Shown one piece after another: positions 47,611 through 55,576 of a DNA stretch of 64,000 bases (position 1 is the stretch's first letter; every line of letters starts with the position of its first letter). The stretch is from Bacteroides sp. CAG:1060_57_27 (GTDB lineage: Bacteria > Bacteroidota > Bacteroidia > Bacteroidales > UBA932), in the NCBI GenBank assembly GCA_001915575.1, contig MNQT01000013.1, positions 61,507 through 125,506 on the forward strand, read 5' to 3'. The notes under the pieces are model-generated. The model saw only the letters and a program-made list of their open reading frames with translations, was not told the DNA's origin and made no database searches. A program made the translations under genes and the position numbers.

Positions 47611-49197
47611 ATGAAACACATACTTACAAAAATAACTCTTGCCGCAGCATTGGTACTCGGAGCTTCGGGCTGCAACATGGACCTGCGTCCCTACAGCGTC
47701 ATCGACCCCGAGAACGCGCTCGAGACCTATGCCGATGCCGAGAAGCTCGCAAACGGCTTCAATGTGCATATAAGGAGTCTCTCGTCAGGCTCTATCATCT
47801 ATTCGCCCGAACTCCAGTCCGACCTTTTCCACGCGACCTCGAGCTTCGGAAACCGCAACGGTCTCGTATACAGGTGGACGTTCACTTCATCCGAAGGCAT
47901 ATTCGAAAGCGTATACCTTGCATGCTATTCTGCAATAGCGAACGCGAACTACTTCATAGAGAAGGCCGCCAGCATCGAAAGCAGGGTGGCGGGCGATCCC
48001 GCCTTCGCCGACACCTGGACCGAGGACGAGCTCAAGCTGCTCAAGGGACATGTGTCGGAGGCGTACTTCCTCAGGGCCTACGCATACTCCATACTCGTGG
48101 ACAGGTACTGTGACGCGTATGACGAGGCTACCGCCGGAAACGAGAACACCGGTGTGGCTCTCTCCAACCGCTACAACCCTACCTCGGACAAGGCCCAGTA
48201 TCCGGGAAAGACCACTCTCGAGGCCTCTTATGACCAGATATACAGCGACCTCGAGGCGGCACAGGAGAATATCGGCCTGCTGCGCGAGTCTGCCGCAGGT
48301 TCGCTCTATGTCACGGAAGATGTGGTCAAGGCCCTCAGGGCGCGCGTTGCCCTCGCAAGGCACGACTATGCCCAGGCAATCCAGGATGCCACTGAAGTCA
48401 TCAACTCCGGAAAGTACGAGCTCGTAAGCGGAACCGACGCCCTGAACCAGCTCTGGACCAACGACAACCAGGCAGGCGAAGTGCTCCTCCAGTGCGCCGT
48501 GGCCCTGACCACCGAGATGCCGTCCACCAACAACGCGAACTATCTCGGCTACAACTACCAGAACGACGTCTACTCTCCCGACTTCGTGCCCGAGAAGTGG
48601 CTCGTGGACCTCTACGACGACACCGACTACCGCAGGCAGGTATACTTCAAGTCCACTCCCGTACAGATAGGCGGTATCACCACCCAGGAGCCCGTACTGC
48701 TGTTCAACAAGTTCCCCGGCAACCCCGCCCTCATGACGGGCGAGTCCGACTACAACTACGTGAATGCGCCCAAGCCCTTCCGTCTTGCCGAGCTCTACCT
48801 GATTGCCGCGGAGGCGTACCTGAATTCAGGGATGTCCAACGGCGTGCAGGAAGCCTCGAGGCTGCTCAACGAGCTTCAGGGCAGGCGTCACTCAGGCTGG
48901 GAGAACGTAGGATATACCCAGAACCAGCTCGCCGGTGAGATTGCCGACGAGAGGGTGCGCGAGCTCGTGGGCGAGGGATTCCGCCTGAGCGACCTCAGGA
49001 GATACGGCAACGGCATGACGAGGACGGAGGGCCAGCTCAGCAGCATACTCTATCTGCCCGGCAGCAACACTACCGAACTGTTCAGAGTGAACGACGGCGA
49101 CTACAGGTTCGTATGGGCGATTCCCCAGGCCGAAATCGACGCCAACCCGAACATGAGGCAGAATCTCGGCTACACAAATTCCAACTCAAACAATTAA
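47611..49197 (+). CDS. SusD/RagB-family surface lipoprotein, locus B
   Basis: A 528-residue lipoprotein (signal ending SGC, then NMDLRPYS). SusD helices are seen in VSEAYFLRAYAYSILVDRY and RLAELYLIAAEAYLNSGM; the C-terminus DYRFVWAIPQAEIDANPNMRQN is typical. It starts 14 nt after susC and forms the lid of that transporter. Substrate cannot be read from the sequence. Confidence 0.95.
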   Translation: MKHILTKITLAAALVLGASGCNMDLRPYSVIDPENALETYADAEKLANGFNVHIRSLSSGSIIYSPELQSDLFHATSSFGNRNGLVYRWTFTSSEGIFESVYLACYSAIANANYFIEKAASIESRVAGDPAFADTWTEDELKLLKGHVSEAYFLRAYAYSILVDRYCDAYDEATAGNENTGVALSNRYNPTSDKAQYPGKTTLEASYDQIYSDLEAAQENIGLLRESAAGSLYVTEDVVKALRARVALARHDYAQAIQDATEVINSGKYELVSGTDALNQLWTNDNQAGEVLLQCAVALTTEMPSTNNANYLGYNYQNDVYSPDFVPEKWLVDLYDDTDYRRQVYFKSTPVQIGGITTQEPVLLFNKFPGNPALMTGESDYNYVNAPKPFRLAELYLIAAEAYLNSGMSNGVQEASRLLNELQGRRHSGWENVGYTQNQLAGEIADERVRELVGEGFRLSDLRRYGNGMTRTEGQLSSILYLPGSNTTELFRVNDGDYRFVWAIPQAEIDANPNMRQNLGYTNSNSNN

Positions 49198-49206
49198 TCT
49201 GCAATT

Positions 49207-50100
49207 ATGAGACTCAACAAGATAATGGCATTAGGCCTGATGAGTGCAATGGCGCTCGTCTCCTGCCAGCAGACCGTCACCCCGACGGGCGATGCCGCCG
49301 TGGGTTTCGCATCGGCGGAATTCGAGTCAGGTCTGGGCTCGGAGTACATCTACGTGCCCATAGTAACTACCGGTGAGACCACCGTATATCCTATCAAGGT
49401 CAATATCGAAGTCGGCGAATACACCGGCGATTATGCCGCCAAGGAGGATGTCGACTTCATGATTACCTCGAAGGAGATTCTCGTAGCTTCGGCGCAGAGC
49501 CAGCCTTCGGTCGAAATCAAGATAGTGAACCCTTCGGACGCAGACCAGCTTAACTTCAAGCTCGTCATCTCTTCACAGGACAACGCCCAGAGCATCTCCC
49601 AGGGCGAGGTTCTCGTGATGTGCGAGAAGAGCTTCCTCGACCGCATCTGCGGCAAGTGGAATGTGACCGGAACTCTCGAAGGCTCGTCATACAGCGAGGT
49701 ATGGACCTTCAGCAACGAGGGAGGCCAGCCTGCAATCACCGGCATACACGGCGAGACCCAGGGCTACATCCTCGGTACAATCGACGAGGCGAAACGGGAA
49801 GTCAGCTTCACGATCGGAGAGGGCAGCGGCAATATGACAGGAGCGTATAACTTCACCGGCCTCGGAACCGCATACGTAGGTCCCATCTTCGGAAGCCAGT
49901 CCGCAGAGGGCGTAAGCCTCGGAAGCGGTGAGCTCGTTGGCGTCATAAGCGACGACTTCAACTCTATCGAATGGCAGATTCCCGCGGGATACGGCATCGC
50001 CAACGGCGTATTCTCGTACGACGACGCAATGGAACTGCTGGGTTATTTCGTGGCTCCGCTGTTCATCGACGGCAACACCATTACCAAGCAGCCCAAATAA
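49207..50100 (+). CDS. Surface lipoprotein after susD, locus B
   Basis: A 297-residue lipoprotein (signal ending LVSC, lipidated C20). N-terminal beta-sandwich-like domain (about 30-145) and a C-terminal strand-rich half opening DRICGKWNVTGTLEGSSYSEVWTF. Layout matches the locus A lipoprotein and the paralogue at 54243-55343, which shares the motif TPTGDA after the lipidated Cys. Probably a SusE/F-like binding protein. Confidence 0.82.
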   Translation: MRLNKIMALGLMSAMALVSCQQTVTPTGDAAVGFASAEFESGLGSEYIYVPIVTTGETTVYPIKVNIEVGEYTGDYAAKEDVDFMITSKEILVASAQSQPSVEIKIVNPSDADQLNFKLVISSQDNAQSISQGEVLVMCEKSFLDRICGKWNVTGTLEGSSYSEVWTFSNEGGQPAITGIHGETQGYILGTIDEAKREVSFTIGEGSGNMTGAYNFTGLGTAYVGPIFGSQSAEGVSLGSGELVGVISDDFNSIEWQIPAGYGIANGVFSYDDAMELLGYFVAPLFIDGNTITKQPK

Positions 50101-50131
50101 ATAACAGGCTGCCCTGACGGTATGGTTCTAC

Positions 50132-50164
50132 AGAGAGGAGGAGGCGGTTCTCCTCCTCTCTTTT
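50132..50164 (+). terminator. Strong hairpin between the SusCD and protease halves of locus B
   Basis: A perfect 12-bp stem AGAGAGGAGGAG / CTCCTCCTCTCT with a GCGGTT loop and a short T run. It probably terminates part of the transcripts, lowering expression of the downstream protease genes; 22 nt remain to the next ATG. Confidence 0.78.
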
Positions 50165-50185
50165 AAAATTTCAGCTTAAGAGAGT

Positions 50186-50908
50186 ATGGGACAGATCTTC
50201 AGAGAGATCAGAATCCTTTGCGCATTCTCGGCCCTGCTGGCCTCATGTCCGGGAATCCTTGCGCAGGAAGGCACTGTCGAGGCCTACTCGCGCGAAGACC
50301 TGCTGCACAAGATAGACATGCAGACGGCTTATGTACTGCCGGAGTTCGCTCCCGGCGAGGTGCACTATCTCGACGGCAGCGTCACCACCGCCGAGCTCAA
50401 CATCTGTGCGGCCGACAACTCGGTGCGCTTCATCGCCTCGGGTGCCGACACGATGATAGTGCGCAACATAGGAAGCGTCGACTTCATCCTCGCTTCCGGG
50501 CGCAAGTTCGCCGTCAGGGACGGAATGGTGCTGGAACTTCTCAGGGAAAGGCCGTCGCTGTCTCTTGCCGAAAGGAAGCGGCTCAGGCTCGACGAGCCCC
50601 GAATGGAGGGCAGCTACGGCACGGTGCCGCCGAGTTCCTCGGCAAGGACGACCATGGCGGACGACTATGCCTCGACCGAATCGCGCACCTACGGCTATCT
50701 CGTGAAGATAGGCTACAAGGTCTCATACGACTATTACCTCATTGACGGAGAGGGAGACGCCGGCAAGGCGTCAAGGAAGACATTCACGGAGGCTTTCCCC
50801 GCGCTCAAGGACGAGATAAGGGCAACGGTAAGGCTCCGTAATATCAGATTCGATGACAGGGACGACGTCACGTACCTGTATGACTACTGTTCAAGCGAAA
50901 CAAAGTGA
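50186..50908 (+). CDS. Exported protein of unknown function, locus B
   Basis: A 240-residue protein with an N-terminal export signal; cleavage could be Sec type (after ILA) or lipoprotein type (LLASC). Homologous to the locus A protein at 37332-38021, with the shared C-terminal pattern N-I-[RK]-F-[DN]-x(2)-D-D-[VL]. No known family recognised. It overlaps the PorV-like gene by 4 nt (GTGA), so the two are translationally coupled, suggesting a joint role in protease export or display. Confidence 0.78.
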   Translation: MGQIFREIRILCAFSALLASCPGILAQEGTVEAYSREDLLHKIDMQTAYVLPEFAPGEVHYLDGSVTTAELNICAADNSVRFIASGADTMIVRNIGSVDFILASGRKFAVRDGMVLELLRERPSLSLAERKRLRLDEPRMEGSYGTVPPSSSARTTMADDYASTESRTYGYLVKIGYKVSYDYYLIDGEGDAGKASRKTFTEAFPALKDEIRATVRLRNIRFDDRDDVTYLYDYCSSETK

Positions 50909-51825
50909 AACGATTTACTACTATCATACTTGCCGCATTATGCTGCCATGGTGCCGCTTTTGCGCAGGGAGCCTCCTTTCTGGACGGCACGCCCGACGCG
51001 CGATCTCTGGCCGTGGCCGGAGCGACCGCAGCGCAGGAAGCCTCGGCCTACTCCGTGTGGAGCAATGCGGCCTCGACCGTCTTTTCTGACGACAAGTTCG
51101 CAGCCGGAGCCTCCTACGGCCTGCTGCAGCCTTCGTTCTCCGACATGCAGCAGCTTTCGCTCGCAGGCTACGGCAGGATAAGCGAAAGGTGGAGCGTGAA
51201 CGCAGGTTTCAGATACGGCATGTACCCCTCTGTCGAGACTGCCGACGAATCCGGAATATACACCGGAAGCTTCTCACCTTCCGCGATGCAGGCTTCTGTA
51301 GGAGCGGCATTCATGATAATACCCTCGCTCGCCGTATCGGCGACCGCCGCCTATGTACGTTCCGACATCGGAGGCCCCAAGGCTGCCGGAGCGGTCGGCT
51401 TCGATCTGGGACTGCTGTTCCGCAGCAAGGGATTCAGCGCCGCGCTTACGGCGGCCAACCTCGGCACGAGACTCGACTACGGCGGAGCGCAGAGCTATTC
51501 ACTTCCCTCGAGGATTGACCTCGGGGCGGGTTACGGCATAGGACGCGCATCCGGCAGCCGTCACACGCTCGACATCAGCGCACAGGGCAGCCTTCCCCTT
51601 GCCGGAAAGGGGATGAAGGTCTCAGGCGGACTCAGATACGGATTCGACGGCATCTTCAATGTCGCGGCCGGATACAACTGCGGGCTCGGCGGACTTCCGA
51701 GCTATGCGACTCTCGGTGCGGGAGTGCGCCTTTTCGGAGTCGCGCTCGACTTCGCCTACGCCGCTGCGGCAGCCGGAAGCCCCATGAACGGCACTATGGT
51801 GTTCAACCTGTCTTACGCTTTCTGA
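50905..51825 (+). CDS. PorV/PorQ-like outer-membrane barrel, locus B
   Basis: A 306-residue barrel protein with GTG start. The Sec signal MKRFTTIILAALCCHGAAFAQ is followed by DARSLAVAGATAAQEASAYSVWSNAAS, the PorV/PorQ-type entry, and it ends MVFNLSYAF. Same length and C-terminus as the locus A copy (33801-34721). Five nt separate it from the protease gene. Probably a cargo-dedicated relative of the T9SS shuttle PorV. Confidence 0.8.
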   Translation: MKRFTTIILAALCCHGAAFAQGASFLDGTPDARSLAVAGATAAQEASAYSVWSNAASTVFSDDKFAAGASYGLLQPSFSDMQQLSLAGYGRISERWSVNAGFRYGMYPSVETADESGIYTGSFSPSAMQASVGAAFMIIPSLAVSATAAYVRSDIGGPKAAGAVGFDLGLLFRSKGFSAALTAANLGTRLDYGGAQSYSLPSRIDLGAGYGIGRASGSRHTLDISAQGSLPLAGKGMKVSGGLRYGFDGIFNVAAGYNCGLGGLPSYATLGAGVRLFGVALDFAYAAAAAGSPMNGTMVFNLSYAF

Positions 51826-51830
51826 AAATC

Positions 51831-54212
51831 ATGGATAGAAAAATTGCGATAATATCTTCGATTGCCGCCCTCGTGCTGGGCGCGTGTACCGCAGAACCGC
51901 TGCAGGGTCCGCAGGAAAGTCCCGCGCCGGAGGTCCGGGGCGAAGATTATGTGGTATCGAAAGTTACGGGTGTCACCTACGCCAGGCAGGCTGTGGTGCC
52001 CGGCATATTGAAGGTGAAGTTCAACGAGAGTTTCACGGGCCGTATCGAGGAGTGCGGCGCCTCTGTCGGCGTCCTCTGCGCCGATACCAGGGCCACGCCT
52101 ACTCCGTTCAGGAAGTTCCGGCCGCTGTCGATGCACAGGCTGTTCGAATACGCCGGGGAGTATGAGCCCCGGACCAGGGCGGCAGGGCTCAACAGGTGGT
52201 ATGTGCTCGAATTCGACGCGGCCGTTGACCTCGCCGAAGCCGAGCTCTCGTTCCACGGAGCCGAGGAGGTAGAGGCCGTGGAGTATCAGCTTGTGGCGAA
52301 AGTCAACGCGGAACCATTCAACGATCCGCAGCTCCCCAGCCAGTGGCATTACCATAATCCGGGAACTGCTGCCGGAACCGTAGCGGGCTGCGACATCAAT
52401 GTCTACCCTGTATGGCAGGCATACGCTCCCGGAGCGGCAGACGTGGTCGTGGGAGTAGTCGACGAAGGCATCGATACAAGTCATCCCGACCTTGCGGCGA
52501 ACATCTGGACAGAGCCTGGCACCGGCATCCACGGGCGGAATTTCGTGACAGGAGGCGCTATCACGCCTGACGAACATGGCACCCATGTGGCCGGAACCAT
52601 TGCCGCCGTCAACAATAACGGCATAGGCGTCAGCGGTGTCGCCGGAGGAGATGCCGCAAGGGGTATTTCGGGTGCGAAGCTGATGTCTTGCCAGATTTTC
52701 TACGGGGACAAGTCAGCCGACGGTGCGGCGGCGATAAAGTGGAGCGCCGACCACGGTGCGGTCATCTCCCAGAACAGCTGGGGCTATCCTGCCGACCAGA
52801 ACGGAGACGGGATGATAAGCGACAGCGAAATCGCATGGATGAAGAACTACACGATTTCCGGGAGCCTCAAGGATGCGATAGACTACTTCATCAGGTATGC
52901 CGGCTGCGACAACGACGGCAACCAGCTGCCCGACTCTCCGATGAAGGGCGGTGTCGTGATATTCGCGGCGGGTAACGACAACATGCCTTACGGCCCTCCA
53001 GGCAGCGGATACGACCCTATCATCAATGTCAGTGCCGTGGGAGCCGACTACAAGAGGGCCTATTACTCCAATTACGGGCCCTGGTGCGACATCGCGGCTC
53101 CCGGCGGCGACGCCTACAAAGGCTATCAGATACTCAGCACCCTGCCCGGGGGCAGATACGGCACGATGCAGGGGACGTCAATGGCCTGTCCGCATGTGTC
53201 CGGAGTGGCTGCGCTGATAGTCGCGAACATGGGCGGCCCCGGCTTCACCTGCCAGGATCTCGAGGAGATTCTGCTCGGCTCAGCCAGGCCGGAGGAAATC
53301 AAGAGGCTTAATACCGAGGAGCTCGGCGTCGGCATGGTCAGCGCCGCGGACGCCGTAATCTCGGGACGGAGCGTGGAGCATACCCTCACGCCCGAGGGCG
53401 GCAGCAGCCTGACGATGAAACTCTCCCAGACCAGGGAAATCGGCTTCGAAGTCTTCAACCCTACCGGACATGCGATAGAGGTAAGCCTGGAGCCCGAAAT
53501 GCCGGGAGTGACGGCCGAAGTCGCGCAGGGTTCGAACAACCGCAGGATCGTGGTGAGAATAGACGGCAGGCAGGCGGCCGGGAGCGAGTGGGACAAGCCG
53601 CATTCCCTTTCCGGAACCGTCAGCATAAGCTGTCCCAAAGAACCCGGGGATGTGCACTCAGCGACATTCTCCGTTACCATAGAAGCCAATACGGCGCCTG
53701 TGATGCTGCGCCAGATCGACGGCATAGTCGTCGACAGGCTCAACGAGGATTCGAGGATTTCGCTGGGCAACTATTTCTTCGACAGCGACGGAGACCCCCT
53801 GAGCTACGAAATCAGCGAGACGCCTCTCGGCAAGTTCAGCCTGAACGCCTCCGGGCAGGTCACTTTCAGCGCAGTGTCGTACGGAAGCGGCGAGGTGGAC
53901 ATCACGGCGAGCGACGAGTTCGGCGGCAGTATCTCGCAGACTGTCTCCATACTCGTAAGGGACGGACAGGCGCGCGCTTTCGACCTCTATCCCAACCCCG
54001 TTACGGACTACCTCTATGTCAGGGGCTCGGAGGAATACGATGTAGGCGTGGAGATATACTCCGAGAGCGGTGCCAGGGTCTTCTCCGATGAGGTGAAGTC
54101 GTCGCCGTTCGAGCCTGCAAGGCTTGACCTCGCTTCCCTGGACGGAGGACTGTACACCGTAAGGCTCACGAGCGGCGACTTGCAGCAGACAAGCAGGATA
54201 TCGAAATTATAA
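51831..54212 (+). CDS. Subtilisin-like (S8) protease with T9SS sorting domain, locus B
   Basis: A 793-residue protease. Lipobox-like LGAC (C19), propeptide region (about 40-160), S8 domain with D211 (VVDEGID), H249 (DEHGTHVAG), N382 (AAGNDN) and S450 (GTSMACPH). Cadherin-like region (FDSDGDPLSYE) and a clear type A sorting domain from about residue 717 (FDLYPNPVTDYLYV) to the final SRISKL. All catalytic residues are intact. It lacks the Fn3-like domain of the locus A enzyme. Confidence 0.92.
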   Translation: MDRKIAIISSIAALVLGACTAEPLQGPQESPAPEVRGEDYVVSKVTGVTYARQAVVPGILKVKFNESFTGRIEECGASVGVLCADTRATPTPFRKFRPLSMHRLFEYAGEYEPRTRAAGLNRWYVLEFDAAVDLAEAELSFHGAEEVEAVEYQLVAKVNAEPFNDPQLPSQWHYHNPGTAAGTVAGCDINVYPVWQAYAPGAADVVVGVVDEGIDTSHPDLAANIWTEPGTGIHGRNFVTGGAITPDEHGTHVAGTIAAVNNNGIGVSGVAGGDAARGISGAKLMSCQIFYGDKSADGAAAIKWSADHGAVISQNSWGYPADQNGDGMISDSEIAWMKNYTISGSLKDAIDYFIRYAGCDNDGNQLPDSPMKGGVVIFAAGNDNMPYGPPGSGYDPIINVSAVGADYKRAYYSNYGPWCDIAAPGGDAYKGYQILSTLPGGRYGTMQGTSMACPHVSGVAALIVANMGGPGFTCQDLEEILLGSARPEEIKRLNTEELGVGMVSAADAVISGRSVEHTLTPEGGSSLTMKLSQTREIGFEVFNPTGHAIEVSLEPEMPGVTAEVAQGSNNRRIVVRIDGRQAAGSEWDKPHSLSGTVSISCPKEPGDVHSATFSVTIEANTAPVMLRQIDGIVVDRLNEDSRISLGNYFFDSDGDPLSYEISETPLGKFSLNASGQVTFSAVSYGSGEVDITASDEFGGSISQTVSILVRDGQARAFDLYPNPVTDYLYVRGSEEYDVGVEIYSESGARVFSDEVKSSPFEPARLDLASLDGGLYTVRLTSGDLQQTSRISKL

Positions 54213-54242
54213 TCAATAAATTATTATCTAAAAATTAGTGTT

Positions 54243-55343
54243 ATGAAGACATTAAGAACCTTTGCGGCAGCTGCATTCGTGCTGTTCGCGGCAGCCTCCT
54301 GCCAGAAGACTCCGACCGGCGACGCCAATGTCAGCTTCGAGAGCGGAAGCTATTCGTTCTACCTCGAGGACGGCCCCAACTTCGACATCCCCATCCACAT
54401 CGAGGGAGATGACATCGCCTATCCTATGACCGTGACTATCACCGATGTTCCCAGCACTGACGAATCCGTCGTCTACAGCGTGAGGAACGAGGACTGGAGG
54501 TTCATCGAGAGGAGGGTTGTAGTGAACTCTCCCGAGGAGACTCCCGTAGTCACCGTGAGGTGCTATAACACCGATGCCGAGGAGTTCCGTTTCAAGATCG
54601 GAATCGAGGCCGTCGACAACGGCGGGCAGATCGGTGCGGTGCACGAGACCGAGATCACCGTGCGCACCCAGGTATATGACGTAGAAGGCGTCTACACCGC
54701 ATCAGGCATACTGGCAAGCTCTGCCGCTACCGCTCCCTACGAGGAGGACTGGACCTTCATCGTGGAAGGCACCACGGTAGGCTTCACCGGACTGCTCGGC
54801 GAAGATGCCATGGTTGACGAAAGCACCTGGCCTATCATAGGCGACGGCTACAGGATTGCCGAGGGCGCCAATGCCGGCAAGGTCGGCATGACATATGTGC
54901 TCGGACTCGAGAACTACATCAACGCGTATGAGTTCGAAGGGATAGGCCCCTGCTATGTTGCTCCCGGAGTCGTTGCCGGAGGCGGTATCTACCTCGACGG
55001 AGTTTCTCTCGTAATGGAGCAGACGGACGGCAGCCACATCCAGCTCGCCGCGCTGACCGACGGCTCGACCACGATGCCGCTCGACGAGAGCAGCTCGATT
55101 ACCTATGCCCTCTATGACTTCAATACCGAGGAGTTCATAGGCTACACCTACGGCGGACAGTTCTATGTCGACGGCAACACCGTCACCAGGGCCGGAACCG
55201 GCAGCGATACGCCCTCCGGCGATGAGGCTGCATCCAACGCTGCACCCCAGCGCAAGGCTGTCCTCACCAATGTCGAGACCGGCGAGAAGCTCGTTTGCGA
55301 CATGACGCCGATCAAGACCGACAGGAACATCAGCATCAGATAG
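54243..55343 (+). CDS. Second surface lipoprotein of locus B
   Basis: A 366-residue lipoprotein (signal ending AASC, then QKTPTGDANVSF). N-terminal beta domain (about 25-140) and C-terminal half (VEGVYTASGIL...EEDWTF) similar in layout to the protein at 49207. The last 45 or so residues are a polar extension. It has no equivalent in locus A. Located 30 nt after the protease; role unknown, perhaps binding the protease products. Confidence 0.8.
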   Translation: MKTLRTFAAAAFVLFAAASCQKTPTGDANVSFESGSYSFYLEDGPNFDIPIHIEGDDIAYPMTVTITDVPSTDESVVYSVRNEDWRFIERRVVVNSPEETPVVTVRCYNTDAEEFRFKIGIEAVDNGGQIGAVHETEITVRTQVYDVEGVYTASGILASSAATAPYEEDWTFIVEGTTVGFTGLLGEDAMVDESTWPIIGDGYRIAEGANAGKVGMTYVLGLENYINAYEFEGIGPCYVAPGVVAGGGIYLDGVSLVMEQTDGSHIQLAALTDGSTTMPLDESSSITYALYDFNTEEFIGYTYGGQFYVDGNTVTRAGTGSDTPSGDEAASNAAPQRKAVLTNVETGEKLVCDMTPIKTDRNISIR

Positions 55344-55368
55344 ATTCAGACCCCCTGCTCCCGGGACA

Positions 55369-55416
55369 GTCAGTTCCGAGACAGGCAATTCCGGGGACCG
55401 GCAGTTCCGGGGACAG
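55369..55416. repeat. Three 16-bp tandem repeats
   Basis: GTCAGTTCCGAGACAG, GCAATTCCGGGGACCG and GCAGTTCCGGGGACAG follow each other directly between the lipoprotein stop and its terminator. No function evident. Confidence 0.7.
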
Positions 55417-55425
55417 ACATGACAA

Positions 55426-55460
55426 GGCGGCGCGGGAGAATTTCCGTGCCGCCTTTTTTT
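55426..55460 (+). terminator. Rho-independent terminator of locus B
   Basis: A 12-bp stem GGCGGCGCGGGA / TTCCGTGCCGCC (two wobble pairs) with GAAT loop and seven T. Confidence 0.88.
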
Positions 55461-55473
55461 CCGTTCTGGCGCA

Positions 55474-55547
55474 GAAAAATGTACGATACACAAAATATTC
55501 GTTCCGAAAAATGTAACCAACCTTGTTTATTCGTTTGGAAAAGTGTA
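55474..55547 (+). promoter_or_regulatory. Three phased direct repeats upstream of the AAA ATPase gene
   Basis: AAAAATGTA at 55474-55482 and 55507-55515, and AAAAGTGTA at 55539-55547, spaced 33 and 32 nt, about three helical turns. The last two are part of longer similar units (ATTCGTTYSGAAAARTGTAA). They precede the ATG by 29 nt. Possible operator or promoter elements. Confidence 0.55.
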
Positions 55548-55576
55548 AACTTGCAGCGAATAAGCCAAAGGAAGCC

